Assembly (NCBI RefSeq): GCF_000282095.2
Contig: NZ_AKKC02000015.1
Location: 581,070 to 645,069 of the forward strand
Direction: 5' to 3'
Length of the DNA: 64,000 bases
DNA from: Rhizobium sp. CF080
GTDB taxonomy: Bacteria; Pseudomonadota; Alphaproteobacteria; Rhizobiales; Rhizobiaceae
Below are positions 62,941 through 64,000 of this stretch, in pieces. How positions within the stretch are numbered: the first letter of the stretch is position 1; each line of letters starts with the position of its first letter. The notes beneath the pieces are model-generated. The model saw nothing but the letters and a program-made list of their open reading frames with translations, had not been told where the DNA came from and searched no databases. Both the position numbers and the translations under genes were made by a program.

Positions 62941-63366
62941 TTATGCGGCTTCGGCAGCGTCTGCTTCAGCGGCAACGCGAGCCTTGTCGGCTGCGCCCTT
63001 GGCGTCAACATCGCGTTCAACGAACTCGATGACGGCCATGGCAGCGTTATCGCCCTGGCGGAAGCCGGCCTTCATGATGCGCAGGTAGCCGCCGTTGCGG
63101 GTTGCGTAACGCGAAGCGATGGCGTCGAACAGCTTCTTGACGGCGTCCTGGTCCTGGATCTGCGAGATCGCCTGACGACGAGCGTGCAGGTCGCCGCGCT
63201 TGCCCAGCGTGACGAGCTTTTCGACGATCGGACGGATTTCCTTCGCCTTCGGAAGGGTCGTGACGATCTGCTCGTGGGTGATGAGCGAAGCCGCCATGTT
63301 GGCGAACATCGCCTTGCGGTGGCTGGCGGTACGATTGAGCTTGCGGCCGGCTACTCCGTGGCGCAT
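62941..63366 (-). CDS. rplQ: 50S ribosomal protein L17
   Basis: A 141-residue protein. The N-terminal MRHGVAGRKLNRTASHRKAMF, then ITHEQIVTTLPKAKE and the YLRIMKAGFRQGDNAAMAVIEFV block are L17 signatures. It ends in an Ala-rich tail typical of Alphaproteobacteria. It follows rpoA, the usual end of the ribosomal alpha operon, and has an AAGGAG site. Confidence 0.97.
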   Translation of the reverse strand: MRHGVAGRKLNRTASHRKAMFANMAASLITHEQIVTTLPKAKEIRPIVEKLVTLGKRGDLHARRQAISQIQDQDAVKKLFDAIASRYATRNGGYLRIMKAGFRQGDNAAMAVIEFVERDVDAKGAADKARVAAEADAAEAA

Positions 63367-63501
63367 GGCTATTCTCCTTTAATGCAGGTACCCAGTTCTT
63401 TTCGGGCCTGCCGTTTCCTGGCACATACGGGCACTCGTATCTTCCGATCAAAGGCCCGCTGTTTGACGGGGAAAGGCAGTCAAAACCTGCCTTTGCTGAT
63501 T

Positions 63502-64000
63502 TCAGTACTGGTCTTCGTAACGCTTGGCGAGATCTTCGATGTTTTCCGGCGGCCAGGCGGGAACTTCCATACCCAGATGGAGGCCCATGGATGCCAGAAC
63601 TTCCTTGATCTCGTTCAGCGACTTGCGACCGAAATTCGGAGTGCGGAGCATCTCGGCTTCGGTCTTCTGGATGAGGTCGCCGATGTAAACGATGTTGTCG
63701 TTCTTCAGGCAGTTGGCCGAACGGACAGACAGTTCCAGTTCGTCCACCTTCTTGAGAAGCGCCGGGTTGAACGCGAGTTCGGTAACCGATTCTTCTTCGA
63801 CGTCCTTCTGCGGTTCGTCGAAGTTGACGAAGACCGAGAGCTGGTCCTGAAGGATGCGAGCGGCGAAGGCAACGGCGTCTTCACCCGTGACCGAGCCATC
63901 GGTTTCGATGGTCATGGTCAGCTTGTCATAGTCGAGAACCTGGCCTTCGCGGGTGTTTTCCACCTTGTAGGACACTTTCTTGACTGGCGAATAGAGGCTG
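63502..64000 (-). CDS. rpoA: RNA polymerase alpha subunit, C-terminal part
   Basis: The frame runs to the window edge, so the N terminus is missing. The visible part starts in SLYSPVKKVSYKVENTREG of the first domain and includes the linker and the alpha-CTD (LELSVRSANCLKNDNI, EAEMLRTPNFGRKSLNEIKE), the activator- and UP-element-contacting domain. rplQ lies 135 bp downstream. Confidence 0.97.
   Translation of the reverse strand, partial: SLYSPVKKVSYKVENTREGQVLDYDKLTMTIETDGSVTGEDAVAFAARILQDQLSVFVNFDEPQKDVEEESVTELAFNPALLKKVDELELSVRSANCLKNDNIVYIGDLIQKTEAEMLRTPNFGRKSLNEIKEVLASMGLHLGMEVPAWPPENIEDLAKRYEDQY

Overview
This window looks like a chromosomal segment from a Rhizobiaceae bacterium (Rhizobium / Neorhizobium / Agrobacterium / Ensifer type). 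The support is a second, tail-less FtsZ (FtsZ2), an HWE histidine kinase with a single-domain receiver, DUF982, DUF1127 and HlyU-domain proteins, FixK/FnrN-type boxes, EcfG/RpoE2-type promoters, and generally high G+C. No transposase, integrase, phage gene or CRISPR array is visible, so this is mainly core or shell chromosome.

Layout. 0-10 kb: small stress-type proteins behind two EcfG-like promoters, a ChrR-like cupin anti-sigma protein, a sulfur cluster (cysK, AlaX-type alanyl-tRNA editing protein, sseA), a PadR regulator with two operators, and alanine dehydrogenase divergent from an Lrp-type regulator. 10-17 kb: TetR-DMT exporter operon under a 30-bp perfect palindrome, PilZ protein, HWE kinase with receiver, CpdB, PhzF. 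17-30 kb: ZntB, LysR/azoreductase, a membrane GGDEF cyclase, and a very large ammonium transporter-PAS-GGDEF-EAL fusion, then HlyU, GDPD, a hydrolase, ilvA and trkH. 30-41 kb: phosphatase, tRNA-Leu, TetR/SDR pair, wrbA, cinA-type protein, a FixK-box universal stress protein, gpt, and class II ribonucleotide reductase nrdJ behind NrdR boxes and a DnaA box. 41-53 kb: a BrnT toxin with an HTH antitoxin, an exported Gly-rich protein, an outer-membrane barrel, a DUF1223 protein, a 25-residue membrane peptide operon, a methyltransferase, a homocysteine methyltransferase divergent from TetR, ftsZ2, a ketopantoate reductase-like gene, a hydrolase and a candidate suhB/MmgR-like sRNA. 53-64 kb: degQ-rarA, two toxin-antitoxin loci with damaged toxins on either side of ilvD, a damaged msrP next to intact msrQ, a DoxX gene with a FixK box, then rplQ and rpoA (cut by the window end).

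Themes. (1) c-di-GMP signalling: a PilZ protein, a diguanylate cyclase with an I-site, and an apparent ammonium-gated dual GGDEF/EAL enzyme. (2) Stress and low oxygen: EcfG-type promoters, an HWE kinase/receiver pair, and two FixK/FnrN boxes. (3) Gene decay at 57-61 kb: three intact-looking partners (DUF433, a HicB-like DUF1902 protein, MsrQ) stand beside three broken genes (DUF5615 toxin, HicA, MsrP), each broken by a different visible lesion.
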